Shown piece after piece: positions 1-8,925 of a stretch of 64,000 nucleotides of DNA; position 1 is the stretch's first letter, and each line of letters begins with the position of its first letter. Below the pieces are notes generated by a model. The model did not search any database, was not told where the DNA came from, and saw nothing but the letters and a program-made list of their open reading frames with translations. Made by a program: the position numbers and the translations under genes. The stretch is from G963556115 sp963678205 (GTDB taxonomy: Bacteria > Planctomycetota > SZUA-567). The stretch is from the NCBI GenBank assembly GCA_963678205.1, contig OY782760.1, positions 372,001 to 436,000 of the forward strand. The letters are read 5' to 3'.

Positions 1-293
1 TAAATTTTAGCAGTTGTGCCGATTGCTTTTTCAAGTCTATCCGCACGTACAAGTGGAGAAGGTCTCCATATACGAAGAATTTCATTTACTTCTTCAGGAA
101 TATCGATCCAAGTATCAGTAGCCATTTCCTGCTCAATGATTGGGGCTGGAAAAATTGGTTCCAACATTTCTGGCCGACAAGGTTGTCCCGTCTGCGGATC
201 CAATGGTGGCAGCAGACCACCAGGAATATCCCCAGCAACATTATACCATTGAGTAATCATCTCACTCTCAGGCAGAAAAATCTTCTTACTCAT
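1..293 (-). CDS. trpB2: TrpB2-type tryptophan synthase beta-like protein (partial, N-terminus only)
   Basis: Only the first 97 codons are present; the gene leaves the window at its left edge. The protein begins MSKKIFLPESEMITQWYN and continues with a proline-rich stretch (GGLLPPLDPQTGQP), the block EPIFPAPIIEQEM and the block IWRPSPLVRADRLEKA. These are characteristic of the longer TrpB2 (TrpB-like) class of PLP-dependent tryptophan synthase beta chains, which condense indole and serine. Ordinary TrpB1 lacks this leader. The ATG at 293 is preceded by an AGGAG Shine-Dalgarno with 6-base spacing. The PLP lysine and the rest of the barrel lie outside the window, so activity cannot be judged. It is the last visible gene of a minus-strand run starting at 4354, but the 58-base gap before it leaves open whether it is co-transcribed. 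Confidence 0.85.
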   Translation of the reverse strand, partial: MSKKIFLPESEMITQWYNVAGDIPGGLLPPLDPQTGQPCRPEMLEPIFPAPIIEQEMATDTWIDIPEEVNEILRIWRPSPLVRADRLEKAIGTTAKI

Positions 294-351
294 ACCTAAC
301 TCCTAAAATTAATTCAAATTAATATAATTGATTTATTATTAAACAAAGAAT

Positions 352-603
352 TTAACTATCTTTTTTTTCTTCATTATGCAATACATATTCAAGGGCAGCA
401 ACCTTTGCCTGACCCTCAATATGTTGTACATCACCTCTGCCACACCATCCATCATCCTGATGATTATACTGAAAATCCAAGTGAACTCTAAGCTCTTTTA
501 TAGTAAATTCCGGATCATTTTTAAGCCTGTCTTCATAAATTTTTACTTCATTTTCAAAGACATTATTGTATAAATCTTCTTTAATTTTCTCTACTTCATC
601 CAT
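352..603 (-). CDS. Small hypothetical protein (83 aa)
   Basis: I do not recognise this family. The 83 residues are acidic and probably mostly helical at the N-terminus (MDEVEKIKEDLYNNVFENEV). A middle segment contains the motif DDGWCGRGDVQHIEGQ, followed by a helical end and a charged tail (EEKKDS). There is no signal peptide or membrane segment, so it is likely cytoplasmic. The single cysteine and the aromatic/glycine cluster around residues 51-57 are the most distinctive feature. The ATG has only a weak purine-rich ribosome site (GTGAG). It lies 40 bases after the GT87 gene on the same strand. It could be a minor lineage-specific gene; the consistent codon use and its position in a minus-strand run support that it is real. 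Confidence 0.55.
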   Translation of the reverse strand: MDEVEKIKEDLYNNVFENEVKIYEDRLKNDPEFTIKELRVHLDFQYNHQDDGWCGRGDVQHIEGQAKVAALEYVLHNEEKKDS

Positions 604-643
604 TTTGTCTCACATTTCTAATGTCAACATATAAATTTTATCT

Positions 644-1858
644 TTATTCATTGTTTAATATTACTTTTTTACCTTCGATTGTCAATGCCAAGGCTTTATG
701 TGAATACAAACAAACCCAGATATACATCAAAGTCGCGCCAAACGGCAACATTCCATATATCCAGTGAGAATCAGTAAGTTGCTCCATATTCCATTCATAA
801 TCGCCACTTGAGCCAAGTACAACACAGATATAAGCAGGAAGCATCAACCACCATCCCACCCTTGCTTTCTTTGCAAGAATCACTCCAAACCCAGCCACAC
901 CTGCTCCAGCTACACATGTTGCAATCTCAGTTGATGGACCAAGCAATAGCCACCACACAGAACCAGAGATAACAACACTTATTGAAATACTTTTTACACC
1001 ATATTTCCTTATATACTTGAGCCACATGCAGATACTACATAAAACACATGCTCCAAGCAACTGTACTCCTCTATACCATAATGGGAAATATTCAATAGTA
1101 TTCGAGCTTATCTTACCCTTTTTAACAAGCTCAAACAATACAAATAAATCTCTATACGCCCATCTTTCATTAGCATCAAAGCCTAAATAATTAATCCAAT
1201 TATAATGTTGTATCTTAACATAATCATAACCACCAAATATTATTACTACAGCTAATATCAAGCCTATAGCAATGCAATAGCGCCACCATAATTTTTTTGG
1301 ATATAGCACAAGAAAAAGCATTGGAAAAGCAATAGGCGCAATCTTACTAACTGCAGAAAAAAGCATCAATACAGATCCAAGCATATACCTCTTTTTACAA
1401 ATATATGCCGCGCCTATTAAAGTAACACCAGCAACGAAAGAATTACTCTGCTGATTAAATATACCTTCAAACAGAAGTGGGATAGGCAATAAAAGAAAAA
1501 TACCTACTCTGTTATTACATTCTTCGAATACTATCTTACCAAGAAAATATAATCCAACAAAAATACTTATAAGATTTAAAAATGTCCATACACAAGAGCC
1601 AAGATGATAAGGCAATTTTACCAGCACTGCAAAGATCAATGCAAACCCCGGCCAATAAGAATAAGCCTCACAATTTCCCGCATAAATATTATCCCCTGCA
1701 TTCCATGCTAACCCAACATTATGATACAAAGGGTATACACTTCGCCCTTCATTGTAATATGCAGAGATAATTATCAATACAGAAAATACCGCCCAGACAA
1801 GCAAGGCGGCATAATATATATAATTATTTTTGTTAATTCTCACTATGATAAAACCCAC
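644..1858 (-). CDS. GT87 (DUF2029)-type membrane glycosyltransferase
   Basis: A 404-residue polytopic membrane protein with about ten hydrophobic segments. The pattern fits the GT-C fold family GT87/DUF2029, which transfers sugars (mannose in mycobacteria) from polyprenyl-phosphate carriers on the outer face of the inner membrane. Visible family features are the early loop with acidic residues after the first membrane segment (SAYYNEGRSVYPLYHN), a YWPGFALIFAVLV segment, the QQSNSF motif near residue 138, and the segment around SAVSKIAPIAFP, where the family usually has a conserved lysine. The start is GTG at 1858; the overlapping ATG two bases upstream is out of frame and stops at once. It starts 22 bases after the CsgG-like lipoprotein gene, so the two are probably co-transcribed, suggesting a role in cell-envelope glycan or glycoprotein assembly. 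The substrate is unknown. Confidence 0.7.
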   Translation of the reverse strand: MGFIIVRINKNNYIYYAALLVWAVFSVLIIISAYYNEGRSVYPLYHNVGLAWNAGDNIYAGNCEAYSYWPGFALIFAVLVKLPYHLGSCVWTFLNLISIFVGLYFLGKIVFEECNNRVGIFLLLPIPLLFEGIFNQQSNSFVAGVTLIGAAYICKKRYMLGSVLMLFSAVSKIAPIAFPMLFLVLYPKKLWWRYCIAIGLILAVVIIFGGYDYVKIQHYNWINYLGFDANERWAYRDLFVLFELVKKGKISSNTIEYFPLWYRGVQLLGACVLCSICMWLKYIRKYGVKSISISVVISGSVWWLLLGPSTEIATCVAGAGVAGFGVILAKKARVGWWLMLPAYICVVLGSSGDYEWNMEQLTDSHWIYGMLPFGATLMYIWVCLYSHKALALTIEGKKVILNNE

Positions 1859-1880
1859 ATTCTATATTATATTATTTGAT

Positions 1881-3005
1881 TTATTGTATAGCAGCAGTCT
1901 GCTCATTTACAAGTTTAGGATCTACATAAGTATTAATCAAGCGTTTTTTGTCCTGATGTTGTAAATTATACACATCCGGTCTCCAGCTCATGTCTCTATT
2001 ATCTGCAAGGTTCTGATTCATCACAGCCTGAGCTTCAGGTACTTCGTAATACGGATCTGTCAGTGCTCGAAGTTTCTGGCGCACCCCTGCCTGAGCAAGT
2101 TTAATCTTTTTCGCTTCTTCTAGAGCCCTTCTCTCTGCTTCTTCAACCGCTTCACTCCTTGTCGCAAGAATTGACTTAGCAAGTACTGAGCCTACATAAT
2201 CATAAAACTGAGATATAGATCTGAGATATGAATCTATATCAGAAGCACTATATTCAGTATGCTTCATCAACCCATATGCCCAAATATTTCTTCCTATATC
2301 AGAATCTCTAGTATCAAAATTCTGCTGTAAGAACCATACAACCCCTCGTGCTGTTGTTGCTTGCCTAGGTACCCCCCATTGGGTCATCTGAGCTAGAGCC
2401 TGCGCTGCAGTGTCAGAATTACCTGTAGCAATAACCTTCACATTGACACACATCCTCGGCCTCATGTATGGATCCCACTCACTGACAGTACCAGTAATCA
2501 CTGCATCAACCTTGAGCATTCTGCCTATTTTTACCGCATCATCTAGACTAATTACAGGATTTAATTTCCTTGCTCTCCGCCTTTCATCACGTGATAAGCT
2601 ATTCAAATCATTACCCATCATTACCATCTCTGCAAGCTGTGTATTATGCTGATTAACTTTTCTATTCTCAACCTCAACAAGCTTCATAGCTTCACGCGGA
2701 AATACAACTTTGACCTGGCCTTTAGTTGACATTTGTGACGCAAAACGTGTTGTAAAGGTCATAGTATCAAAACCTTCTAACCTCCCAACATAATCAAAAG
2801 GTATAAACGCAACAGATTTTGTAGTAGCAATAGCTATAGGATCACCAGTAAACTCTTCATATGAACTTGTCGTTCCTCCGTATACAGCTCGTGCAGCCTT
2901 TCTTGCAGCTTTTGACATTTCAGCCTGACACCCACCAGTACAACAGATAATAAGTAATAAAAATAGTATTTTTATAGTTTTAGAATTTAGATAATCCTTT
3001 ATCAT
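1881..3005 (-). CDS. CsgG-like outer-membrane lipoprotein
   Basis: A 374-residue exported lipoprotein. Residues 1-25 are a signal peptide (KILFLLLIICCTGGC) with a lipobox-like TGGC, placing the lipidated cysteine at residue 26. Residues 60-330 resemble the curli-secretion CsgG/FlgO-like fold: SVAFIPFDYVGRLEGFDTM, then a long helical segment, then AVKIGRMLKVDAVITGTVSEW, the typical CsgG-family strand ending in a GTV motif. The C-terminal third is helical, with a charged stretch (RSEAVEEAERRALEEAKK). CsgG proper forms an outer-membrane secretion pore; related lipoproteins are widespread and mostly uncharacterised, so pore formation is only a possibility. It follows a TolB-like lipoprotein gene and precedes a glycosyltransferase. 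The ATG has an AAAGGT ribosome site. Confidence 0.6.
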   Translation of the reverse strand: MIKDYLNSKTIKILFLLLIICCTGGCQAEMSKAARKAARAVYGGTTSSYEEFTGDPIAIATTKSVAFIPFDYVGRLEGFDTMTFTTRFASQMSTKGQVKVVFPREAMKLVEVENRKVNQHNTQLAEMVMMGNDLNSLSRDERRRARKLNPVISLDDAVKIGRMLKVDAVITGTVSEWDPYMRPRMCVNVKVIATGNSDTAAQALAQMTQWGVPRQATTARGVVWFLQQNFDTRDSDIGRNIWAYGLMKHTEYSASDIDSYLRSISQFYDYVGSVLAKSILATRSEAVEEAERRALEEAKKIKLAQAGVRQKLRALTDPYYEVPEAQAVMNQNLADNRDMSWRPDVYNLQHQDKKRLINTYVDPKLVNEQTAAIQ

Positions 3006-3125
3006 TCTATTTACCTTTATTTTTTACCCTTTATTGCAATATTTAGTTTTACTATATATTTTTTAAACATAACATTAACAAAATATGATATAACTTGTTC
3101 AAGACATGAAATTTTTACTGCCAAG

Positions 3126-3152
3126 TATGATCGCTATTTCATAGCGATCATA
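3126..3152 (-). repeat. Perfect 12-bp hairpin straddling a stop codon
   Basis: Two 12-base arms (3126-3137 and 3141-3152) are exact inverted repeats around a 3-base loop. The TAG stop codon of the TolB-like gene sits inside the structure. There is no T-run on the minus-strand downstream side, so it is not a canonical intrinsic terminator. It may stabilise the upstream mRNA 3' end, slow terminating ribosomes or tune expression of the CsgG-like gene downstream. Confidence 0.7.
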
Positions 3153-4354
3153 CCCGCAATAATTGGTTTCACACTCCAGATATTAGCATTACCCGTTCTA
3201 TCACTAGTAAAGAACAACCTTCCATTAGGATCATCAGGATTATTTATATCTTTTGCCCAATATGGATTCCAGTCCGGTGCACTATGACTCGTAATCTGAG
3301 TTAGATCTGTACCATCAACACGAACCACCCAAATATCATCAGGCTTGTACATACGTGCCTGCCACTGAGCAAGAGCACTCTTACCGACTGTAGCAAAAGC
3401 GATATAATCGCCATTAGGGCTCCAACAAGGGGTAATAGCTGCCCATTTATCATTTGCAATGATCTCCATGGGTGCTCTTACAGACTCAACAGATCCATTC
3501 TCTTCAGCTGTAAAGGTATTTGTCCAAATACTGTATAAAGGAATATCACGCTTTCTGTTTCGCTGATATACCAGTGTATAAAGAGGTCTACCATCAGCAG
3601 AAGTGTCCATGCTTGGTTTAAAGCGTGGGAATAGTCCTTCAGTAAGATAACTGATAGTATCATTCTTAGTATCTATAATCCATATCTGCCAATTACCATC
3701 CATTGAGTTGAATCTTGAGAAAGCAATAAATCTGCTGTCTGAACTCCATGAAGGATGGATATCATCATCAGTAGATCTGGTAATCTGTCTTGGCTTACTG
3801 TCAGGTCTTGCATCTGATTTCTGAAGTAAAATATCCCAGTTACCATAACGATCACTAGCCCATGCAATAAATTTACCATCAGGACTGAAAGAAGGCATCA
3901 TATCACTCATATTATCCTGAGTCATAAGCTGTACTGCTTTTGCGCTGACTCCCTGCAAACATATCTGAGGAGTTCGTGAAAAACGTGTACTTGAATACGC
4001 CATAGTCTTACCATCAGGTGATACATTAACCTGTAGATCTCCTCCAGACTCAGTAAATGTCTGTTGAGTCATACCTGTCTGACCTGAATTAGTAAGTAAA
4101 TTTCCCACTTGATTTGGGTTATATACATTTGCAACCCATTGTCTTGGATCATAATGCATTCCCTGTTCAGCCTTTACTTGGACAGGGACAGCATCTCGCT
4201 GCATCTGCATATCACCATTAGCAACAGGTGCATAAACATTTTCCTGATCTTTTTTACCGTTTCCACCACCTAGATTTAAAAGTTCACATCCACTAAGCAG
4301 AACAACAGACATTACAATCAGAACATATTCGAAAATCACTGCTTTTTTTCTCAT
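3134..4354 (-). CDS. TolB-like beta-propeller lipoprotein
   Basis: A 406-residue lipoprotein with signal peptide and lipobox LLSGC (lipidated Cys 23). A low-complexity linker follows, then a beta-propeller built of PD40/WD40-like repeats. Recognisable copies are NVSPDGKTMAYSSTRF, FSPDGKFIAWASDRYGNWDI, WSSDSRFIAFSRF, CWSPNGDYIAFAT and the final RLFFTSDRTGNANIWSV. This is the propeller of TolB, but the N-terminal TolB domain (anticodon-binding-like fold) is absent. It is therefore a TolB-related propeller rather than a certain TolB ortholog, and no tolQRA or pal genes are nearby. It probably acts in the periplasm, tethered to a membrane, binding a protein partner. It is first in the minus-strand run; the ATG has a good GGAG ribosome site and the gene ends within a strong hairpin. 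Confidence 0.75.
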   Translation of the reverse strand: MRKKAVIFEYVLIVMSVVLLSGCELLNLGGGNGKKDQENVYAPVANGDMQMQRDAVPVQVKAEQGMHYDPRQWVANVYNPNQVGNLLTNSGQTGMTQQTFTESGGDLQVNVSPDGKTMAYSSTRFSRTPQICLQGVSAKAVQLMTQDNMSDMMPSFSPDGKFIAWASDRYGNWDILLQKSDARPDSKPRQITRSTDDDIHPSWSSDSRFIAFSRFNSMDGNWQIWIIDTKNDTISYLTEGLFPRFKPSMDTSADGRPLYTLVYQRNRKRDIPLYSIWTNTFTAEENGSVESVRAPMEIIANDKWAAITPCWSPNGDYIAFATVGKSALAQWQARMYKPDDIWVVRVDGTDLTQITSHSAPDWNPYWAKDINNPDDPNGRLFFTSDRTGNANIWSVKPIIAGMIAMK

Positions 4355-4651
4355 AACTCACTCCAGAGCAATATATTATAGCTACGAAATATCTCCATTA
4401 ACTCATTATTTTAATGTCCTCTAATACTACCACAGAGGCAACACTAGTAATTTATCGGTCATTTCATAAACCCAACTTCAATGATTATCGAATTTTCTAT
4501 AAATATTACTTCCGATAAGAGAATTTATAACTATCATGAATCCCTATTGTTATAAAATTCAGATTTTCTATTATATCTATATAATTTATGTATAATATTA
4601 AACCTATATTTATTAATTTGAACCTAGAAAAGATAAAGGCAATACCCTATA

Positions 4652-6868
4652 ATGTATGCAGCAATAGCTGTTGAAGCTCCACTTACAACAGTTTATCACT
4701 ATTCAATACCTGAAAAACTCCTTGGTAAAGTGCAACCAGGGAGCAGAGTGATCGCCCCATTCGGTCCAAGACGCATAAGAGGTTTCTGTGTTGCAATTAC
4801 AGAAGATTGCCCAATTGACCCAAAACGTTGTAAAGATATTATCTCAGCAGGACCTGAAGGTGAAATGGTACTTGAGAGCCTGCTGGAGTTAACTAAATGG
4901 GCAGCTGCATATTATTATTCAAGTTGGGGAATGATGCTCGCGGCCGCAGTTCCCTCTGCAGTACGTAAAGGACACAAAACAGAAACCGCACTTTATGCCA
5001 AGTTGGCACAACCAGAAGAAGAAATAAAACTTGCTATTGCTTTCTTACCAAAAAATGCTGCAAAACAGGAAGCTGTATTAAGATATATGCTTGAAAATGC
5101 TGGTGAAAAAGAAATTATTGCCTCACACCTGCTTAGTGCAACAGGATCAACTCATCCAACACTTAGAAGTCTTGAAAAAAAAGGCCTGCTCTCAATTACA
5201 GAAAAGATACATAATAGAGATCGTATAAGTCTCGAACAAGTTTCAAAAAAAATTGTACTGAACCTAGAACAAAGCATTGCAATAGAAATAATAAATAAAT
5301 GTCTTGATGAAAACGTTTTTTCACCATTCCTCTTATATGGTATTACAGGAAGTGGCAAGACAGAAGTTTATCTTCGCTGCATGACACACGCCCTCGAACA
5401 AAAAAAGAGCGTTCTAGTGCTTGTTCCAGAGATAAGCCTCACACCTCAGACATTAGGAAGGTTTAAAGCACGAGCTAAAGATGTAGTCGCCATGCATTCT
5501 CATATGTCTGATGGAGAAAGAGCAGAAGCCTGGAGGAAGCTACGTCGGGGAGAAGTCAAGGTCGTTGTCGGAGCACGTTCAGCAATCTTTGCACCACTAC
5601 CGAACCTAGGGCTTATAATCGTTGACGAAGAGCACGAACATACCTTTAAACAAGAGAACGATCCTAGATATCACGGTCGAGATTTAGCGGTAATGAGAGC
5701 AAAACAAGAAGGTGCCTGCATAATACTTGGCTCAGCCACGCCATCACTTGAAAGTTGGCTCAATGCAAATAACAATAAATACCAGATGCTCCGTTTGACT
5801 GAGCGGCCTGGTGTCGCCAACCCTCCTAAAACAGTCACAGTTGATATGAAAGAAGAATATGCTGATCAGAAAAAAGTGGTAATGATCTCTCGAAGGCTTG
5901 AACGAGAACTACTAAATTGCCTTGCTCACGAAAAACAGGCGATACTTTTCTTAAACCGCAGAGGGTTTAATACCAACATAAAGTGTCTCTCTTGCGGAGA
6001 AACTTTGAAGTGCAACAGCTGTGAAATTTCACTTACATATCATAGGGGGACAAACTTACTGCGCTGCCACTACTGTGATTTCTCTACACGTCCACCTGAA
6101 GAGTGTCCATATTGCGGAAGTAGAAATCTACGCTTCAGCGGTACCGGCACCGAAAGAATCGAAGACATTCTTAGTAAGATTGCTCCAGATGCAAGAGTAC
6201 TACGTATGGACTCTGACACTATGAATCGACGTGATGCACATGCCAAAGCTTTAGCAGCATTCTCAAATAACGAGTATGATATACTTGTAGGCACTCAAAT
6301 GGTAACCAAAGGCTTTGATTTCCCGAATGTAACACTTGTTGGAGTTCTGGCAGCAGATAGTGCTATTGATATGCCAGATTTCAGAGCAGCTGAACGAACA
6401 TTCCAACTTGTAACCCAAGTTGTTGGACGTGCAGGCAGAGCTGAAAACCCAGGTATCGCCGTAATACAAGCATTCCAACCAGAACACTATGCGATACAAT
6501 ATGCAATGAATCAGGACTATGAAGGGTTTTCACAAAAAGAACTGTCTTTCCGTAAACAACTCAACTACCCTCCTTTTGGAAGAGTTGCTAGAATTGTAGG
6601 CAGATCAGAAAAAGAATCAGAACTAAAATCTTTTCTAGCAGAAATTGCGCAGAAATACCGAGAAAATTCTCCATCTCCTCTCTCTGTATTAGGACCAAGC
6701 CCTTGCCCGCTAGCAAAACTACAAGATGAATACAGATATCATATATTATTAAAAGCAAATACGCATAAACAGATATCAATTATGCTTAATTCTGCAGTTG
6801 AGCTATACGGAAAACAGAAAAAAAGCCTAAAAATAGTTATTGACGTGGATCCGATCTCTTTATTATGA
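4652..6868 (+). CDS. priA: Primosomal helicase PriA
   Basis: A 738-residue superfamily-2 3'-5' DNA helicase that reloads the replisome at stalled forks. It has the normal length for the family. The N-terminal 3'BD domain (residues 1-100) includes VAPFGPRRIRGFCVAI. The Walker A motif is GITGSGKTEVYLR, and the DEEH-type Walker B is VDEEHEHTFKQ, followed by YHGRD and the GSATPSLES motif. An eight-cysteine zinc module follows (CLSCGETLKCNSC, then CHYCDFSTRPPEECPYCG), inserted between the helicase lobes as in PriA. Helicase motifs V/VI are seen as GTQMVTKGFDFPNV and QVVGRAGRA. It stands alone on the plus strand with a purine-rich AAAGG ribosome site and is divergent from the TolB-like gene. Confidence 0.97.
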   Translation: MYAAIAVEAPLTTVYHYSIPEKLLGKVQPGSRVIAPFGPRRIRGFCVAITEDCPIDPKRCKDIISAGPEGEMVLESLLELTKWAAAYYYSSWGMMLAAAVPSAVRKGHKTETALYAKLAQPEEEIKLAIAFLPKNAAKQEAVLRYMLENAGEKEIIASHLLSATGSTHPTLRSLEKKGLLSITEKIHNRDRISLEQVSKKIVLNLEQSIAIEIINKCLDENVFSPFLLYGITGSGKTEVYLRCMTHALEQKKSVLVLVPEISLTPQTLGRFKARAKDVVAMHSHMSDGERAEAWRKLRRGEVKVVVGARSAIFAPLPNLGLIIVDEEHEHTFKQENDPRYHGRDLAVMRAKQEGACIILGSATPSLESWLNANNNKYQMLRLTERPGVANPPKTVTVDMKEEYADQKKVVMISRRLERELLNCLAHEKQAILFLNRRGFNTNIKCLSCGETLKCNSCEISLTYHRGTNLLRCHYCDFSTRPPEECPYCGSRNLRFSGTGTERIEDILSKIAPDARVLRMDSDTMNRRDAHAKALAAFSNNEYDILVGTQMVTKGFDFPNVTLVGVLAADSAIDMPDFRAAERTFQLVTQVVGRAGRAENPGIAVIQAFQPEHYAIQYAMNQDYEGFSQKELSFRKQLNYPPFGRVARIVGRSEKESELKSFLAEIAQKYRENSPSPLSVLGPSPCPLAKLQDEYRYHILLKANTHKQISIMLNSAVELYGKQKKSLKIVIDVDPISLL

Positions 6869-6887
6869 TTTTTTTAAAAGGATCCAC
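6845..6887 (+). repeat. 8-bp inverted repeat across the priA stop codon
   Basis: GTGGATCC at 6845-6852 is exactly inverted at 6880-6887, with 27 bases between. The priA stop codon lies in the loop. A T7 run sits within the loop rather than after the stem, so it is not a canonical terminator. It could be a weak 3'-end structure. Confidence 0.4.
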
Positions 6888-6890
6888 AGT

Positions 6891-6910
6891 AGTTAATGAT
6901 AGTTAATGAT
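6891..6910. repeat. Short tandem repeat, two copies of AGTTAATGAT
   Basis: Two perfect adjacent copies of a 10-base unit lie between priA and the next gene. The region is AT-rich and the repeat may be incidental or a small protein-binding site upstream of the exported-protein gene. Confidence 0.5.
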
Positions 6911-6962
6911 ATATAAAGCATTCTAGCTTTATAATTTTAAATACTAGCTTAAAGGAAATAAT

Positions 6963-7448
6963 ATGAAAACAAAACTCCGTTTGGCAATTATGTTTCTAGT
7001 AATAATATCAATGTTTATACCTGCTGGAATAAGAGCAGGCGAAAAGCCAGCCGAAGAGGCTTCAAAGTCCGTGCCAAATATACCTGACAGCCCATTAAAA
7101 GCTATCGGTATAATATTAGTAAGTGCAGAAGATAACTCCAACGTAATCCTGCTCACCAAAGTATCGACAAAAGATGCTCCAGAAGGTAAGATGATTGGTA
7201 TTCCAATTGAACTGGATGATATGGGAAACAAAATTGTAAAAGAATATGGAATAAACGGTTTGGCCCCAAATGAAAAGAACGGAATGGAACGTATCCAAAA
7301 AGAATCACAGGAAAAAGTAGTATTTGTTGAAGGAACACTCAAATTAAGTAAGGGGCAAGGAAAACTCGCAATTAAAAACTATGGCCCGGCTAAAGATTTA
7401 AAACCACAAACTGTGCCGGTAAAAGCCAGTACAGATAATACTAAATAA
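6963..7448 (+). CDS. Small exported protein of unknown function
   Basis: A 161-residue protein with a clear Sec signal peptide (positive N-terminus, hydrophobic core LAIMFLVIISMFIP, likely cleavage after AGIRA). The mature part has a proline-containing linker and a predominantly beta segment (AIGIILVSAEDNSNVILLTKV, then EKVVFVEGTLKLSKGQGKLAI). This could be a small beta-barrel such as an OB-like fold, but I do not recognise the family. There is no lipobox, so it is probably periplasmic and soluble. An AAGGAAA ribosome site precedes the ATG. It sits 94 bases after priA and ends before a symmetrical hairpin shared with the convergent EAL-HDOD gene. Confidence 0.7.
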   Translation: MKTKLRLAIMFLVIISMFIPAGIRAGEKPAEEASKSVPNIPDSPLKAIGIILVSAEDNSNVILLTKVSTKDAPEGKMIGIPIELDDMGNKIVKEYGINGLAPNEKNGMERIQKESQEKVVFVEGTLKLSKGQGKLAIKNYGPAKDLKPQTVPVKASTDNTK

Positions 7449-7480
7449 TTTTTATATATATTCACACAATACAACTATAT

Positions 7481-7516
7481 CAGTCATGGTAAGTAAAAAG
7501 GTTACTACCATGACTG
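7481..7516. terminator. Hairpin between convergent genes, probable bidirectional terminator
   Basis: CAGTCATGGTA at 7481-7491 is inverted exactly at 7506-7516, with further internal pairing (GTAA/TTAC). It lies midway between the convergent genes ending at 7448 and 7556. The flanking T-runs are short, so termination may be weak or assisted. Confidence 0.6.
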
Positions 7517-7555
7517 CCTATTATTATATACCACATAAGAATGCAACAATTACTT

Positions 7556-8794
7556 TTACAATGGTATAGTAGACACATACTCTGTAGCTTGATTTATAGC
7601 ATCAAGATATGCTGTTTTTATTAAATTACCATCTATTTGCTTATCAGTAGAAATACTGTCTACATAATCCCACAAACCTAGTTCCAATGCTTGAGCCAAT
7701 TCCAATGAATTTGCTAACATACTTTTTTGTTCATGACCTAATAGGGCATGCTTTATATTATTTGATAATGGCAAGTCACCAACCAAAACTTCTTTAGGTT
7801 GACCAAAAAATGCATCTACATAAGACAACAAGCCCATGAGAAAGAAATCATCGAGAAAAATATTTGATTCTATATTCTGCCCGATTGTTTCACAAAACTT
7901 TGCTCTAAAAAAACTCTCCTTTAAGAGTTCAATAGGCTTGCCTTCATTTAAATCAGCAGCAGAAACAACAGTTGTCCATCTTTTAATTCTTTTAGGCCCC
8001 AACATTGCGATAGCTTGATGGATACTTTTAACTTCACTTCTAAAAGAAAAAAAAGCTGAGTTGAGATACTTCAATAGCCTTAGAGTCAATACTGGGTCGC
8101 TTTTAATAATATTTTCAATATTATCAATATTAAATGCATTTGAATTTACTTCACTTATAAGCCTAAGTTTTGAAAATTTAGACTCTTTAATGTTTTCTCT
8201 TTTTATCATTACAGGCTTACCGAAAAAATAACCCTGAAACAACTCACACCCCTGACTGACAGCAAAATTATAATCATCCTGAGTCTCTACCTTCTCAGCA
8301 AGTATTGTTACATTATATGATTTTATTTTTTTGACAATTGCTTTCAGTTCATCAACACTTGCAGCAACAAAATCTAATTTAACAATATCCGCAAGCTTGA
8401 GTAACTCATGATAATCTTTATTAAAGAAAAAATCATCCAGAGCAAGTGTATACCCTTTCTCTTTTAGCTTCCTGCAAGAATCTACAACTTTTTTGTCTGG
8501 AATAACATCTTCAAGTATTTCAATTATTACATTTTCTTTATTCAAAAGTAATGCATAGTCATCAACAATAAGGCTTCTTGTAAAATTAATCAAGCTTCTT
8601 TCATCTCTTGTGTGATTACTGATATTACCAAGAAGTGCATTATTAATAATCGACATTGTTGCAGTATCACCATCAACACCATCTATATTATCAGCAAAGG
8701 AATTTTTAAAGCCAGCCCTAAATAACAGCTCGTATCCCCAAGTATTTAGTTTTTTATCCAAGACCGGCTGTCTAGCTACATAATCCACATTCAT
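7556..8794 (-). CDS. EAL-HDOD signalling protein
   Basis: A 412-residue cytoplasmic protein with the EAL-HDOD arrangement known from YuxH and CdgJ. The N-terminal half (1-200) is an EAL fold beginning VARQPVLDKKLNTWGYELLFR. Landmarks are IIEILEDV, LALDDFFF and a KLDFV strand. The second half (205-405) is an HDOD domain (NIENIIKSDPVLTLRLLKYLN, then SIHQAIAMLGPKRIKRW). In this class the EAL part usually does not hydrolyse c-di-GMP; several catalytic positions here also look changed, so a binding or scaffold role is more likely than enzymatic activity. Relatives affect motility and chemotaxis, which fits the flagellar genes elsewhere in the window. It is transcribed alone. Confidence 0.85.
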   Translation of the reverse strand: MNVDYVARQPVLDKKLNTWGYELLFRAGFKNSFADNIDGVDGDTATMSIINNALLGNISNHTRDERSLINFTRSLIVDDYALLLNKENVIIEILEDVIPDKKVVDSCRKLKEKGYTLALDDFFFNKDYHELLKLADIVKLDFVAASVDELKAIVKKIKSYNVTILAEKVETQDDYNFAVSQGCELFQGYFFGKPVMIKRENIKESKFSKLRLISEVNSNAFNIDNIENIIKSDPVLTLRLLKYLNSAFFSFRSEVKSIHQAIAMLGPKRIKRWTTVVSAADLNEGKPIELLKESFFRAKFCETIGQNIESNIFLDDFFLMGLLSYVDAFFGQPKEVLVGDLPLSNNIKHALLGHEQKSMLANSLELAQALELGLWDYVDSISTDKQIDGNLIKTAYLDAINQATEYVSTIPL

Positions 8795-8925
8795 ACTTTT
8801 AGCCTTAAAATTAAATTTATCCTAGCATATACTACGTTTTCTAACTATATTATAATACTATATTATTTTTACATTACTTTTTTCTTCTCAATTTTATAAA
8901 AAAAATTTCCTATTAGTAAAATATT

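Noticed and set aside
16..252. Open frame on the plus strand at the left edge
   Set aside because: It is the complement of trpB2, whose protein is clearly recognisable on the minus strand.
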